Shown: positions 8,008 to 16,846 of the stretch, piece by piece
Numbering within the stretch: position 1 is the first letter of the stretch
Layout: the number at the start of each line of letters is the position of its first letter
NCBI GenBank assembly: GCA_027021615.1
Contig: JALUTY010000056.1
Span: 1 to 38,050 of the forward strand
Source: a bacterium
Lineage (GTDB): Bacteria; Desulfobacterota; Deferrisomatia; Deferrisomatales; Deferrisomataceae
DNA length: 38,050 nt
Direction of reading: 5' to 3'
Notes under the pieces: generated by a model
What the model saw: the letters and a program-made list of their open reading frames with translations, nothing else
The model's database searches: none
What the model was told of the DNA's origin: nothing
Program-made: the position numbers and the translations under genes

Positions 8008-8631
8008 TCACGCCTCCCTCGGTTTCTGGATGGTCCGGAAGAACCAGATGGCCAGGCCCAGCATGAAGAACGCCCCCGGCGGCATGGCCATGATCGTCCA
8101 CAGGGTCACCCCCTCCGGCAGCACCGGGTAGCCGAACAGGGTGCCGAACCCCAGCAGCTCCCGGAAGAACGCGATGGCCAGCAGCACCAGGCTGTACCCC
8201 ACCGCGCATCCCAGGCCGTCCAGGAACGCCAGGCCCGGCGGGTTCTTGGCGGCGAACGCCTCGCACCGGCCCATGATGATGCAGTTGGTGATGATCAGGC
8301 CCACGTACGGCCCCAGGGCCTCGCTGATCTCGGGCAGGTACGCCTTGAGCGCCAGGTCCACCAGGATCACGTAGGAGGCGATGATCAGCACCTGGGCCAT
8401 CATGCGCACCCGCTTGGGCGTGACGTTGCGCAGCAGGCTCACGGTCCAGCAGGACATGGCCGTGGCGAAGATGAGCCCCAGGTCCATGACCACGGTGTTC
8501 ACCAGCAGGTTCGTGACGGCCAGGGTGGAACAGATGCCCAGGATCTGGCGGTACACGGGGTTGTCGTCCCACACGCCCCGGCGCAGGGTGCTGACGGCCC
8601 GGCTCCGCCGCAACCACAGGGCCGGCCTCAT
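8008..8631 (-). CDS. nqrD: NqrD/RnfE-like membrane subunit
   Basis: 207 residues with about six membrane helices. NPVYRQILGICSTLAVTNLL is the family signature (Cys about residue 34), and the second conserved Cys occurs in GLIITNCIIMGRCEAF. With NqrE it forms the membrane core that binds the intramembrane iron cofactor. The ATG overlaps the nqrC stop (ATGA), showing translational coupling. The N-terminus carries about 15 extra basic residues (WLRRSRAVSTLRRG). Confidence 0.92.
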   Translation of the reverse strand: MRPALWLRRSRAVSTLRRGVWDDNPVYRQILGICSTLAVTNLLVNTVVMDLGLIFATAMSCWTVSLLRNVTPKRVRMMAQVLIIASYVILVDLALKAYLPEISEALGPYVGLIITNCIIMGRCEAFAAKNPPGLAFLDGLGCAVGYSLVLLAIAFFRELLGFGTLFGYPVLPEGVTLWTIMAMPPGAFFMLGLAIWFFRTIQKPREA

Positions 8632-9254
8632 CCGTCGCCCCCTCGCCGGAACACCGGCCGTTGGGGAAGGCCCGCCAGGAACTCGTTCAGGAACCGGCCC
8701 AGGCGGTTGCTGGTCTGGGTGGCGCCGGTGATGGCCTCCACCTCCCGGGGGCCTCGGGGCTTCCGGAACACGAACTCCAGCACCCGGCCGTCGCGCGCCT
8801 CCAGGGACTTGCCCCGGAACTGGTCCCGGAACCAGGCCTCGGAGATCCGGCCCCCCAGCCCGGGGGTCTCCTCGTGGCGCAGGAACGAAATGCCCAGGAT
8901 CGTCTCGGCCCGCACGTCCACGGCCACCACGCCGAAGATCGCCCCCCAGAACCCGGGGGCCTCGAACGGGAACGCGTACCCCTTCACCCGCCCCCTCTCC
9001 CGCAGGGCGTAGTAGGGGCCGACCTCGTCGCGGCCCTCGACCACCCGGGCCTTCCACACCCCGGCCAGGGCCACGGGGTCGGTCGGCGCCTCCACCCCGA
9101 ACGCCTGGAGCACCCGGGCCCGCAGACGGGCCTGCTCGCCCGCCTGCTGCCGGGGCAGGCTGAGCACCTCCACCGTGCTCACCGCGGTCCCGAACACGGC
9201 GGACAGGACCACCATGAACACCACCGGGTACCAGGGCCGATCCTGGATCCTCAT
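8628..9254 (-). CDS. nqrC: NqrC/RnfG-like FMN-binding subunit
   Basis: 208 residues: one N-terminal membrane helix (about 10-28) and a periplasmic FMN-binding domain. The domain has GFWGAIFGVVAVD, the EETPGLGGRI segment and the covalent-flavin motif ITGATQTS, whose threonine carries FMN in NqrC and RnfG. The length lies between RnfG and NqrC (about 210-260). It overlaps both neighbours by 4 bp (ATGA), so it is tightly coupled with nqrB and nqrD. Confidence 0.9.
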   Translation of the reverse strand: MRIQDRPWYPVVFMVVLSAVFGTAVSTVEVLSLPRQQAGEQARLRARVLQAFGVEAPTDPVALAGVWKARVVEGRDEVGPYYALRERGRVKGYAFPFEAPGFWGAIFGVVAVDVRAETILGISFLRHEETPGLGGRISEAWFRDQFRGKSLEARDGRVLEFVFRKPRGPREVEAITGATQTSNRLGRFLNEFLAGLPQRPVFRRGGDG

Positions 9255-10228
9255 GCCGGCTGCCCCCCGGCCCGGCGGGCCTTCCACGCCGACAGGGCCT
9301 CCTCGATGATCGGGCCGAAGGTGTTGCCCAGAAGAATCGCGAACATGGCGCCCTCGGGGAAGTTGCCGAACTCCCGGATCAGCACCGCGGCCGTGCCGAT
9401 CACACACCCGTAAAGCACCTTGCCGGCCCGGGTGCGGTTGGCGCTCACCGGGTCGGTGGCCATGAACACGGCCCCATACAGGATGCCGCCGGCCAGGACC
9501 GCCCGCAGGGGATCGGGGCCGGCCAGCCCGGCCGCCCGCAGCGCCCCGGTCAGCACGGCGAAGCTGCCGAGCATGCTCGCAACGATCTCCCACGCCGCCA
9601 CCCGCCTCCACAGGAGGTAAGCCCCACCCAGCAGCACGGCCGCCTTGCAGGTCTCGCCCAGGCTGCCGGGCATGGCCCCCCAGAACAGGGCCGACAGCCC
9701 GATGGGCGCCCCCTTGGCCAGGATCGGCAGCAGGGTGGCCGAGGTTACGGCGTCCGCCGACGGGGCCCAGGCCGTGAGCCCGCCCACGCCCCCCCAGAAC
9801 GGCTCGGTCCAGGTGCCGGTGATGGCCACGGGGAACGACACGTACAGGAACGCCCGACCCACCAGGGCCGGGTTGTACACGTTGCGGCCCATGCCCCCAA
9901 AGAGTTCCTTGCCGAACCCGATCGCCACCACCGCGCCCACGGCGCACATCCAAAACGGCACGGCCGGGGGCAGCGACAGGGCCAGCAGGGTGCCGGTCAC
10001 GAACGCGGCCGAGGTGACCGGCTCGCCCCGGCGCCGGGTGAACGCGTACTCCGTGGCGAACGCGAACGCGTTGGTCACCGCCACCACGGCCAGGGCCCGC
10101 CAGCCGTAAAAGTACACGGCGGCAAGCCCGGCCGGACCCACGGCCGTGAGTACGGCGACCATGTTCGGTTGCCACCGCAGCAAACGGGGGGAGACACGCT
10201 CGGAGGGGGGCTTCTGTGGGGGGGGCAT
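9251..10228 (-). CDS. nqrB: Short NqrB/RnfD-like membrane subunit
   Basis: 325 residues with about nine membrane helices. Diagnostic pieces are GFGKELFGGMGRNVYNPALVGRAFL, here given as GRNVYNPALVGRAFLYV, the covalent FMN motif VTSATLLP and MATDPVSANRT. NqrB of vibrios is about 412 residues, with an N-terminal quinone-binding extension; this protein lacks most of it and is the size of RnfD. It is the first complex subunit of the operon: there is no nqrA or rnfC in front. The ATG at 10226-10228 has only a weak GAGG upstream, so the start is less certain than for the other genes. It follows the winged-helix gene by 71 bp. Confidence 0.85.
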   Translation of the reverse strand: MPPPQKPPSERVSPRLLRWQPNMVAVLTAVGPAGLAAVYFYGWRALAVVAVTNAFAFATEYAFTRRRGEPVTSAAFVTGTLLALSLPPAVPFWMCAVGAVVAIGFGKELFGGMGRNVYNPALVGRAFLYVSFPVAITGTWTEPFWGGVGGLTAWAPSADAVTSATLLPILAKGAPIGLSALFWGAMPGSLGETCKAAVLLGGAYLLWRRVAAWEIVASMLGSFAVLTGALRAAGLAGPDPLRAVLAGGILYGAVFMATDPVSANRTRAGKVLYGCVIGTAAVLIREFGNFPEGAMFAILLGNTFGPIIEEALSAWKARRAGGQPA

Positions 10229-10299
10229 GGCAGTCGGTTCGCCTCTGCCGGAAACAAGGGTCTCGGAGGAGCCAAAGCTAGCGCCGGCTTGGGACCCCG

Positions 10300-10863
10300 T
10301 CAAGGCGCGTGCTGATCCGACCCCGAGTCGGCCCCGCCCCACGAGGGAGAGACCGCAGGCCCTGGCTCCCCCGCCGGAACGAACAGATGGGGCTCGTGGA
10401 CCCGTCGAGGGTTCGGCACCACCGAGGCGAGCCGTAGACCGAACATGGACTCGAGGACCCGGTCCAACCGATGACCATCCACCACCTCGGGCCGGCGGTG
10501 GCACACATACACCCGCCCGTCGGGGGACAGGCAAAGCCCTTCCAGGGCCTCTGCCCCTTCCTCCCCCAGAAGAGTCCGAGCCACCGAGACCAGGTGTGCC
10601 CCGACACCCGCCTCGGCGGCCAACAGCTGCTCGATCGGCCCAGACAGGAAATGGGTCCGGTTGACGGTGTAGACCCGCCTCCGCCCCCGCCGCTCGGCGC
10701 GGACCAGCCCGGTTTCCACGAGACGCTGCAGGGCGAACAGGGCGGCCGATGGGCGCAGCCCCGCGTCCCTGGCCGCCTCGCTCACGGTGACCCCCGAGCA
10801 CCGGAACAAGGCCCGCAGCACCCGGATCTGGTTTCGAGTTCCGAGAATTTGCTCAAGGAGCAT
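10300..10863 (-). CDS. Winged-helix regulator-like protein
   Basis: 187 residues. Residues 1-75 form a winged helix-turn-helix (LGTRNQIRVLRALFRCSG, VSEAARDAGLRPSAALFALQ, LVETGLVRAERRGRRRVYTVN), of the kind seen in ArsR-like regulators and in front of MNT-type nucleotidyltransferases. The rest has no nucleotidyltransferase G-S...DxD motif and no recognised sensor. The ATG (10861-10863) follows GGAAGGGAACG. It is on the same strand as nqrB with a 71-bp gap, so it probably heads the same transcript and may regulate it. The C-terminal 25 residues are low-complexity. Confidence 0.7.
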   Translation of the reverse strand: MLLEQILGTRNQIRVLRALFRCSGVTVSEAARDAGLRPSAALFALQRLVETGLVRAERRGRRRVYTVNRTHFLSGPIEQLLAAEAGVGAHLVSVARTLLGEEGAEALEGLCLSPDGRVYVCHRRPEVVDGHRLDRVLESMFGLRLASVVPNPRRVHEPHLFVPAGEPGPAVSPSWGGADSGSDQHAP

Positions 10864-10924
10864 CGTTCCCTTCCGGAGACCGGGGATCGTCCTCCCCACC
10901 GCGGGCCGATCCAACTTTTCCACC

Positions 10925-10953
10925 AATATGAAATCGGACGTTGCTTTCGACAA
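10925..10953 (-). promoter_or_regulatory. Predicted promoter of the wHTH-nqr operon
   Basis: On the minus strand TTGTCG (10948-10953) and CATATT (10925-10930) are separated by 17 bp, about 60-90 bp before the winged-helix gene. A large inverted repeat abuts the -35 box. Confidence 0.45.
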
Positions 10954-11004
10954 CCTGGGGGTGGGTCCCAGATCCCCAGTACTGTATCGGAAAGGGACCC
11001 CAGG
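10954..11004. promoter_or_regulatory. Inverted repeat next to nqr promoter
   Basis: Arms of 16 and 11 bases (GTGGGTCCC region and GGGACCCCAGG) with a 24-base centre form CCTGGG/CCCAGG and GGGTCCC/GGGACCC pairing. The position immediately upstream of the predicted -35 suits an activator or repressor site, possibly for the winged-helix protein itself. Confidence 0.4.
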
Positions 11005-11415
11005 GGAAAAACAAGCCGAAAATCAATCGAGTTATGCCCTGCTTCTGTTACAAATATCTGAACATTCGCCCCAAACATCCCGCCCTGATCCCTCTGCTGC
11101 CTAAGCCCAGCGCTATGCTGCGTTCCAGAACTTGAAACATCCATCACCTCGGTAGGGTTCCCCCCTCCTCAAGCCCCCCTGAGGGAACGCCTAATAGAAA
11201 AGACAAAGCCTCCCAACAACAGAGTCCGGGGAACCCGTGGATCGCCCGCCACCCTCCGCCGGCCCGAGCCCGGGCCGAGACGGGTGAGCTACTCCGGGGC
11301 CCGTCGCCGTCCCGCCGGCACTCGCCCACTTCCACCGAGACTCGACCCTTGATCCGTCGTCGAGCCCCTCGGTCACACCGCCGTGCTCGAGCCGCACGAG
11401 CCCCCCTCACCCGGC
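11005..11415. other. Gap between hybrid kinase and wHTH gene
   Basis: No convincing gene is seen. On the minus strand TTGTTG (11214-11219) and TATTAG (11191-11196), 17 bp apart, could be a distal promoter for the nqr operon or for a short RNA. An imperfect GTTCCC/GGGAAC hairpin lies at about 11157-11188. No T tract marks a terminator for the hybrid kinase gene. Confidence 0.35.
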
Positions 11416-13560
11416 TCACGCCGACGCGTCCAAGGTCTCTCGCACCTTCCGTCCGAGGGCCTCGCGGGTGAACGGCTTGTGGATCAGGTGCACGCCTGGG
11501 TCCAGGACCCGCTGATGGACCACCCCATTTTCGGTGTATCCGGTCATGTACAGGACCTTCATGCCGGGGACCCGCTCCCGGATTCGCCGGATCAGATCGG
11601 GTCCGTTCATCCTGGGCATCACCACGTCGGTGAGAACAAGCTCGATCTCCTCGCCGTAATCCTCCACGGCGAGAAGGGCGTCACCCGGCCCGTCGGCCTC
11701 CAGCACCCGAAACCCCTCGGCAATCAGGGCCTCGCGCACCGTGGCCCGGACCTCGGGGCCGTCCTCCACCACGAGCACCGTGGCCGTGGTCCCCGAGCGG
11801 GTGCGCACCCGCTCAGGCCCCGCCTCCTCTTCAACGGGCCGCCCCTCCGCCCGCGGCAGGTAGATCTTAAAGGTCGTGCCCCGGCCTGGCTCGCTGTATA
11901 CCCAGATGTAGCCGCCGCTCTGGGTCACGGTACCGTACACCGTGGCCAGCCCCAGGCCGGTGCCTTTGCCCTTCTCCTTGGTCGTGTAAAACGGCTCGAA
12001 GATACGGGCCTGAGCTTCCGTGTCCATGCCTTCTCCCGTGTCGCTCACCGCAAGCATCACGTAGGAGCCAGCAGGCACCATCCCTTGGTGGGCTTGGCTG
12101 TATGTCTCATCGAGCTCCACGTTCGCCGTCTCGATCGTGAGCACCCCGCCGTGGGGCATGGCGTCCCGGGCGTTCACCGCCAGGTTCAGGATCACCTGCT
12201 CCATCTGGCCCGGGTCCACCCGTACCGGCCACAGGTCGGGAGCGAGCCGGCTTTCGATGCGGATGTGCTCCTCCAGGAGGCGGCCGGCCATTTTCATGAC
12301 CGCCTTGACCACCCCGTTCAGCTCTACCACCCTGGGCTCCAGGACCTGTTTCCGGCTGAACGCCAAAAGCTGCCGGGTTAGGTCGGCTGCCCGGCTCGCT
12401 GCGTCCATGATCTGCTGTACGCGGTCTCGGAGGGAGGGGTCGAGATCACCGCAGGAGAGGAGGAGCTCGCTCTGCCCCAGGATGATCTGGAGCAGGTTGT
12501 TGAAGTCGTGGGCCACCCCCCCGGCCAGCTGCCCCACGGCGCTCAGCCGCTCGGCCTGCTTGGCCCGGGCCTCGGCCCGGGCCAGGTCTTCGGCCGTACG
12601 CGTGGCCCGCAGGGCGTCCGAGAGGGCATCGGCGACCCTCCCCAACAGGTCCACTTCGTCCTCGTCAAAGGCATCTGTCTCGGCGCTGTACACGCCGAGC
12701 ATGCCCACCACCTCGCCCCCGTCCCGAAGGGGCAAGGCGGCGCTGGACCGAAACCCATGGGCCAGGGCCGACCGGCACCAAGGGGCGAACCTCGGGTCTT
12801 GGGCCATGTCTCGGACCACCGCAGGCTTTCCGGTTCGGATCGCGGTGCCGCTGGGCCCCTGTCCCAAGGGGCTTTCGTCCCACCTCACTCGAATCCCGTC
12901 CACGTAGTCCTTCGAGGGGCCGGCCATCGCTAGGGGCCGAACCAGCTTCTGCTGCTGGTCCTTGAGGCCCACCCAGGCCATGGCGTACCCCCCCTCCTCC
13001 ACGGCTACCCGGCAGAAGGCCTCGGCAACGGCCTCCGGGTCGCCATGCTGCTGGATCACACCCTGGCACGCGGCCAGGGTTCGGAGGGCCCGCAGCGTTC
13101 GGCGAAGCCGTAGCTCCACCGCCGTGCGCTCCTGGAGCTCCCTTGCCAGGTCGGCAGCAGCGCTTTCCAAAGCTCTTTGGAGCCGGGCCCGCTCCCCGGC
13201 GTAACGCAGAACTCGCTCGAGGCGCCCCGGCTCGAGCTCGGTCTTGGGCACGAAGTCTTGGGCCCCCGCCCGCAGAGACGCTAGGGCGAGATCGTCCCCC
13301 GGCAGCCCGGTGAGCACCACCACCGGAACGCCGGGCGCCCCGGCAAGAAATCTCTTGACGGTCTCTAGCCCTTGGGCGTCGGGCAGCATCAGGTCCAAAA
13401 GGGCCACGTCGCACGCCCCCGACGCCGCCAGCCGGATCCCCTCGGCCAGGGTGTGGGCGACACCCGAGGAGAAGTCGGCCCCCGACGCGTCGGCAAGGAA
13501 CTCCTGGATCAAGCGGCCATCGGCCGGGCTGTCGTCGATAATCAGAACTCGGGTGACCAT
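11416..13560 (-). CDS. Hybrid kinase: REC-GAF-HisKA-HATPase-REC
   Basis: 714 residues, soluble. Domains in order: receiver (1-120, phospho-acceptor D56 in LLDLMLPD), coiled linker, GAF (about 165-315), HisKA with H351 in GGVAHDFNNLL, HATPase (N-box NLAVNARDAM, G boxes DTGEGMD and GKGTGLGLATV) and a C-terminal receiver (D645 in LTDVVMPRMNG). The GHDFNN-type histidine box is typical of kinases that pass phosphate to their own C-terminal receiver. It has no DNA-binding output. The ATG at 13558-13560 follows GGAGGT at 7 nt; a GTG three codons upstream is less likely. It is 19 bp after the single-domain receiver gene, so they are cotranscribed and probably form one relay with the membrane kinase. 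Confidence 0.9.
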   Translation of the reverse strand: MVTRVLIIDDSPADGRLIQEFLADASGADFSSGVAHTLAEGIRLAASGACDVALLDLMLPDAQGLETVKRFLAGAPGVPVVVLTGLPGDDLALASLRAGAQDFVPKTELEPGRLERVLRYAGERARLQRALESAAADLARELQERTAVELRLRRTLRALRTLAACQGVIQQHGDPEAVAEAFCRVAVEEGGYAMAWVGLKDQQQKLVRPLAMAGPSKDYVDGIRVRWDESPLGQGPSGTAIRTGKPAVVRDMAQDPRFAPWCRSALAHGFRSSAALPLRDGGEVVGMLGVYSAETDAFDEDEVDLLGRVADALSDALRATRTAEDLARAEARAKQAERLSAVGQLAGGVAHDFNNLLQIILGQSELLLSCGDLDPSLRDRVQQIMDAASRAADLTRQLLAFSRKQVLEPRVVELNGVVKAVMKMAGRLLEEHIRIESRLAPDLWPVRVDPGQMEQVILNLAVNARDAMPHGGVLTIETANVELDETYSQAHQGMVPAGSYVMLAVSDTGEGMDTEAQARIFEPFYTTKEKGKGTGLGLATVYGTVTQSGGYIWVYSEPGRGTTFKIYLPRAEGRPVEEEAGPERVRTRSGTTATVLVVEDGPEVRATVREALIAEGFRVLEADGPGDALLAVEDYGEEIELVLTDVVMPRMNGPDLIRRIRERVPGMKVLYMTGYTENGVVHQRVLDPGVHLIHKPFTREALGRKVRETLDASA

Positions 13561-13579
13561 GGGGTCCACCTCCCCTCCA

Positions 13580-14062
13580 TCACCGGCCCGCGGGGCGCCC
13601 CCTCAGAACCGACCCTTCGCTTTCCCTCCTCGCCGGTGGCGCCACGGCCACCCCGAGCCAAAATTCCAAGGTCACCTGCACCGTGCGGAGCAGATCCTCC
13701 CAGGTGAACGGCTTCACCAGGTAAGCGTTGGCGTTGGCCCGATAGCATGCAGCCACGTCTTCGGGAGCCTGGGAGCACGAGAGGACCACCACCGGGAGGC
13801 TCTGCAGGCGGGGGTCTCTCTTGATCCCGACCAGAAACTCCCGACCGCTCTTCCCCGGCAGGTTCAGATCCACGAGAATCAGGGCCGGCCTCTCCTTCGA
13901 CAGGTCAGACAACCGTTCCTCGGCCTCCTCGGCGTTCTTAACCCGTTCGATACGGGCTCTCACTCCGGTCTCCGCCACCGCTGCCGTCAGCAGGCAGGCA
14001 TGGGCCGGATCGTCCTCTACCAGGAGCACCAGCGGATCTCGAGCGCGGTTCGTGTCCTTCAA
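13580..14062 (-). CDS. Single-domain response regulator, Rcp1-like
   Basis: 160 residues. It is one receiver domain with the acidic pocket VEDDPAH, phospho-acceptor D65 in LILVDLNLPGKSG, the switch residues VVVLSCSQ and the conserved Lys in YLVKPFTW. The NLPGKSGREFL form is that of Rcp1-type regulators that pair with phytochrome-like kinases. No output domain follows; the last 20 residues are basic and disordered. The start appears to be TTG (14060-14062) behind GGGAGG at 6 nt; no ATG or GTG fits the conserved N-terminus. It lies between the membrane kinase and the hybrid kinase. Confidence 0.85.
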   Translation of the reverse strand: MKDTNRARDPLVLLVEDDPAHACLLTAAVAETGVRARIERVKNAEEAEERLSDLSKERPALILVDLNLPGKSGREFLVGIKRDPRLQSLPVVVLSCSQAPEDVAACYRANANAYLVKPFTWEDLLRTVQVTLEFWLGVAVAPPARRESEGSVLRGRPAGR

Positions 14063-14282
14063 CAGGCCCTCCCACCACCGGGCTCGCGAGCGAACAATGC
14101 CTTGATCAGCCTCCCCGCACTAAACCGGCGGGTAAACGGGCGCGTTTCCTACCCCGACCGGGGGGCGATAGGCCCGCCCTCCAGCGTGAAACCCACCTTT
14201 TGAACCCCATGCCTCGTCCGGGAGCGTTGGAGCCCTGCACCTTGACCGAAGTTTCTGCTCTGCAAACAGGCCGCCCCGCGGC

Positions 14283-16511
14283 CTAAGGAAGCTGCTGGCT
14301 GCCGTTACCTCTCTCTTCACCCCTGGCCGAGCCCGTGGCACCGCGATCCGCAGCGGGGAGGGTAAACCCCACGCACGTCCCCCCCCCCGCGGCGGGCTCG
14401 ATCCACACCGTTCCGCCGTGGCGCTCAACAATGCGGCGGCAGATCGCGAGCCCCATGCCGCTCCCCGCCGGCCCCTCGGGTCCGTGAAGCCGCCGGAGCC
14501 ACTGGAAAGCCGACTCGGTCCGGTCGGACGGGATTCCCACCCCGTTGTCCCGCACCCGGAACACCCACTCGCCTCCCCTACGCTCCGCACCCACCCACAC
14601 CCGCGGGGGATCCTTGCCCCGGAACCGCACGGCGTTCGAGATCAGGTTCTGGAACACCCGCACGAGTTGGCTGCCGTCGGCAATGACCTGGGGAAGCGGC
14701 TCTCGTTCCACCTGGGCGCCAGCCTCCTCGATCAGCGCAGCCAGGTTGGCCAGCGCCTCGTCCAGACACTCGCCGGCATCCACCAGCCCTGCGGGCCGCG
14801 CCTGGGTGGTCACCCGGGAGTACTCCAAAAGGCCCTCGATCAGGGTCCGCATCCGGTGGACCCCCTCTACGGCAAACCCGATGAAGTCGTCGGCATCCGG
14901 GTCGAGGCGCCCTCGGTACCTCCGGGCCAGCAGCTCCACATAGCTCGCCACCACCCGCAACGGCTCCTGGAGGTCGTGGGAAGCCACGTACGCGAACCGC
15001 TCGAGCTCCCGGTTGCTCTCTTCGAGCCGACGGGCATAGGCGACCAGGGCCTCTTCGGCTCGCTTGCGCCGATCCACGTCCACCACCACTCCCAAGAAGC
15101 TGTGCTCCCCCTGATGGGTGACCACGGGCAAGATGCGAGTATGGACCCAGACGCTCGATCCGTCGGGCCGCACCAGGCGATGCTCGAAGCCACCGGGCCG
15201 GCTCCCGGAGCTCAGCCGCTCCAGCACCCGCCGGGCCACCACCCGATCCCGGGGGCTGAGGCACTCCTCCCACAGGTACGGATCGGCCCGCAGATCGCGC
15301 CCCGACACCCCGAGCCACGTTTCGGCCTGGGGGCTCACATAACGCAGGGCCCACCGGCCGTTCCCTTGCTGCGATCTTCGAATCTCGAACACCACAGCCG
15401 GCCCCCGTTCCACCAGCGTCCGATACCGGGCCGCCAGGGTCTGGATCCGCGCCAGTTGCGTCTCCTGCACCTCGGCCAGACGGTCCAGCACCGAGGCCAG
15501 GTACCCGAACTCGCCCCGCTGCTGGGCCAACGAGGTCAAGACGCTCCGGTCACCCTTTCCCAGCCGCTTGGCCGCCGCCACGAGCCGATCCATCGGCACG
15601 GTGACGCCGGCCCGGGCCGTGGCTGTCGCCATCCCCACGGCGAGGACCAACCCGACCAGCGCGAGCCCGGCGCTTCTCCACAGGCTCCGTCTGAGCCCCA
15701 GGGCTGACGGCTCGGGAGACACGCCGGCCACCGCCCACAGCCAGCCCCCCGGAACGCCGGGGATGAGAACCTTCTCCCACCCGTACACCCGGAGCCGGCC
15801 GTCGAGCCCCGGGACCCGACCGCTTTCCCGCTCGTGGTCCAAGGCCTGACCCAACGGCAGACCGGCCGCCTCCCGGCCCACCCACTCTCCGGTACCGGGC
15901 CACCGAGCCAGCACCGTTTTCTCTGGGCCCATCACCAGGTAAGGGTCGGACTCGGCCTCACTCCTCCTGGGCTCGGTCCGGGGTGCCGCCAGGTCCACCA
16001 CGACCAGCACCGCACCCCGAACCCCCCCGTCCAAACCACGGATGGCTGAAGCGACCGGGACGCCGAAACGGCCAGCAGGGCCATAGCGGACGGGAACGCC
16101 CACGACCGCATCCGAGGCGGACCGAACTCTCCGAAGGTAGTCGGTGCCGGGGACGTGGGACCCACCCGCGAGGAGGCCCCGGGAGCTGCACACCACCCGC
16201 CCCCCGGCATCGACAACGGCAACACAGAGCACCGTGCCCCCGGGCCAGAAAAGCGCGCCCAGCACGCCAGCGCACCGATCGCGCCCGAGGGACAGGAGAT
16301 CGGGAGCCCCGGCCAAAGCCCGGGTCAAAGTCCGAGCGTCGTCCACGGCCTGGCGGATGTGGGCCGCGTACGCTTGGGCTCGGGTCGCAGCCTCCGCCGC
16401 CAGGACCGATGCCATGTCCCTACGCTGTTCCTCCAGGTTCCAAGCGAGGAGTACGAGGAAAGGAGCGACGGAAACGAGGACCAGCAGAACCACCCTGGAC
16501 CGAACAGACAT
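14283..16511 (-). CDS. Membrane sensor kinase: Cache-HAMP-PAS-HisKA
   Basis: 742 residues. A first membrane helix (about 5-22) and a second at about 283-303 enclose a periplasmic Cache-type sensor domain. HAMP, a PAS domain (about 375-500, FEHRLVRPDGSSVWVH) and a kinase core follow. The phospho-acceptor is H512 in YVASHDLQEPLRVV, the box of phytochrome-type kinases that work with Rcp1-like receivers, in agreement with the receiver gene 220 bp downstream. The HATPase has NLISNAVRF, DNGVGIP and GSGMGLAI. ATG at 16509-16511 behind GGAGG. The ligand of the Cache domain cannot be read. Confidence 0.9.
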   Translation of the reverse strand: MSVRSRVVLLVLVSVAPFLVLLAWNLEEQRRDMASVLAAEAATRAQAYAAHIRQAVDDARTLTRALAGAPDLLSLGRDRCAGVLGALFWPGGTVLCVAVVDAGGRVVCSSRGLLAGGSHVPGTDYLRRVRSASDAVVGVPVRYGPAGRFGVPVASAIRGLDGGVRGAVLVVVDLAAPRTEPRRSEAESDPYLVMGPEKTVLARWPGTGEWVGREAAGLPLGQALDHERESGRVPGLDGRLRVYGWEKVLIPGVPGGWLWAVAGVSPEPSALGLRRSLWRSAGLALVGLVLAVGMATATARAGVTVPMDRLVAAAKRLGKGDRSVLTSLAQQRGEFGYLASVLDRLAEVQETQLARIQTLAARYRTLVERGPAVVFEIRRSQQGNGRWALRYVSPQAETWLGVSGRDLRADPYLWEECLSPRDRVVARRVLERLSSGSRPGGFEHRLVRPDGSSVWVHTRILPVVTHQGEHSFLGVVVDVDRRKRAEEALVAYARRLEESNRELERFAYVASHDLQEPLRVVASYVELLARRYRGRLDPDADDFIGFAVEGVHRMRTLIEGLLEYSRVTTQARPAGLVDAGECLDEALANLAALIEEAGAQVEREPLPQVIADGSQLVRVFQNLISNAVRFRGKDPPRVWVGAERRGGEWVFRVRDNGVGIPSDRTESAFQWLRRLHGPEGPAGSGMGLAICRRIVERHGGTVWIEPAAGGGTCVGFTLPAADRGATGSARGEERGNGSQQLP

Positions 16512-16549
16512 GAGCGCCTCCGCCCCCGACCGGGGGGCCCACAGATTCA

Positions 16550-16578
16550 AGCATAATTCGCGCACGAACCGCTCTCAA
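16550..16578 (-). promoter_or_regulatory. Predicted promoter of the sensor kinase gene
   Basis: TTGAGA (16573-16578) and TATGCT (16550-16555) on the minus strand, 17 bp apart, about 40 bp before the kinase ATG, within the most AT-rich stretch of the window (16550-16645). Confidence 0.6.
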
Positions 16579-16761
16579 CTTGACTTTTCGTCTTTTTTTC
16601 ATTTAGTTTTCACAAATTACGATATTTTGAATCGTTGTTTCTCCCCATTCCCTAGGCTGCGAGGATCGGTTCCGGTCTCCATACAACTTGTCGTACGCCT
16701 CCCGTCTCGCGTCGCTCCGGCTCCCCTTTGGGACGGCCTGAACGAGAAAGGGGGAGGGCAT
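16579..16761. other. AT-rich divergent spacer
   Basis: The spacer between the sensor kinase (minus) and rpsU (plus). The left part is markedly AT-rich, the right part returns to genome average. No gene is seen; promoters for both sides flank it. Confidence 0.5.
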
Positions 16762-16790
16762 TTGACAAAACACCCTACCGGTGGTATCAA
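16762..16790 (+). promoter_or_regulatory. Promoter of rpsU
   Basis: A perfect TTGACA (16762-16767), a 17-bp spacer and TATCAA (16785-16790). Predicted start about 16797, giving a leader of about 50 nt before the rpsU ribosome-binding site. Confidence 0.75.
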
Positions 16791-16846
16791 GTGCGCTTCC
16801 CGGCCTGCGGACCGGGAGAATCCAGACGGGAGGAGGTGAATCGCCC

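Noticed and set aside
11100-11150. Sigma-54 promoter (GG-N10-GC) upstream of the winged-helix gene
   Set aside because: The best match has an 11-base spacing and lacks the TTGC box.
14063-14282. Possible small gene or kinase remnant between the sensor kinase and the receiver
   Set aside because: A short stretch reads VGFTLEGG, like the end of a HATPase domain, but it is too short, has no flanking homology and could be chance.
16155-16839. Plus-strand open frames upstream of rpsU
   Set aside because: They lie antisense to the sensor kinase and run through its promoter; low-complexity composition.
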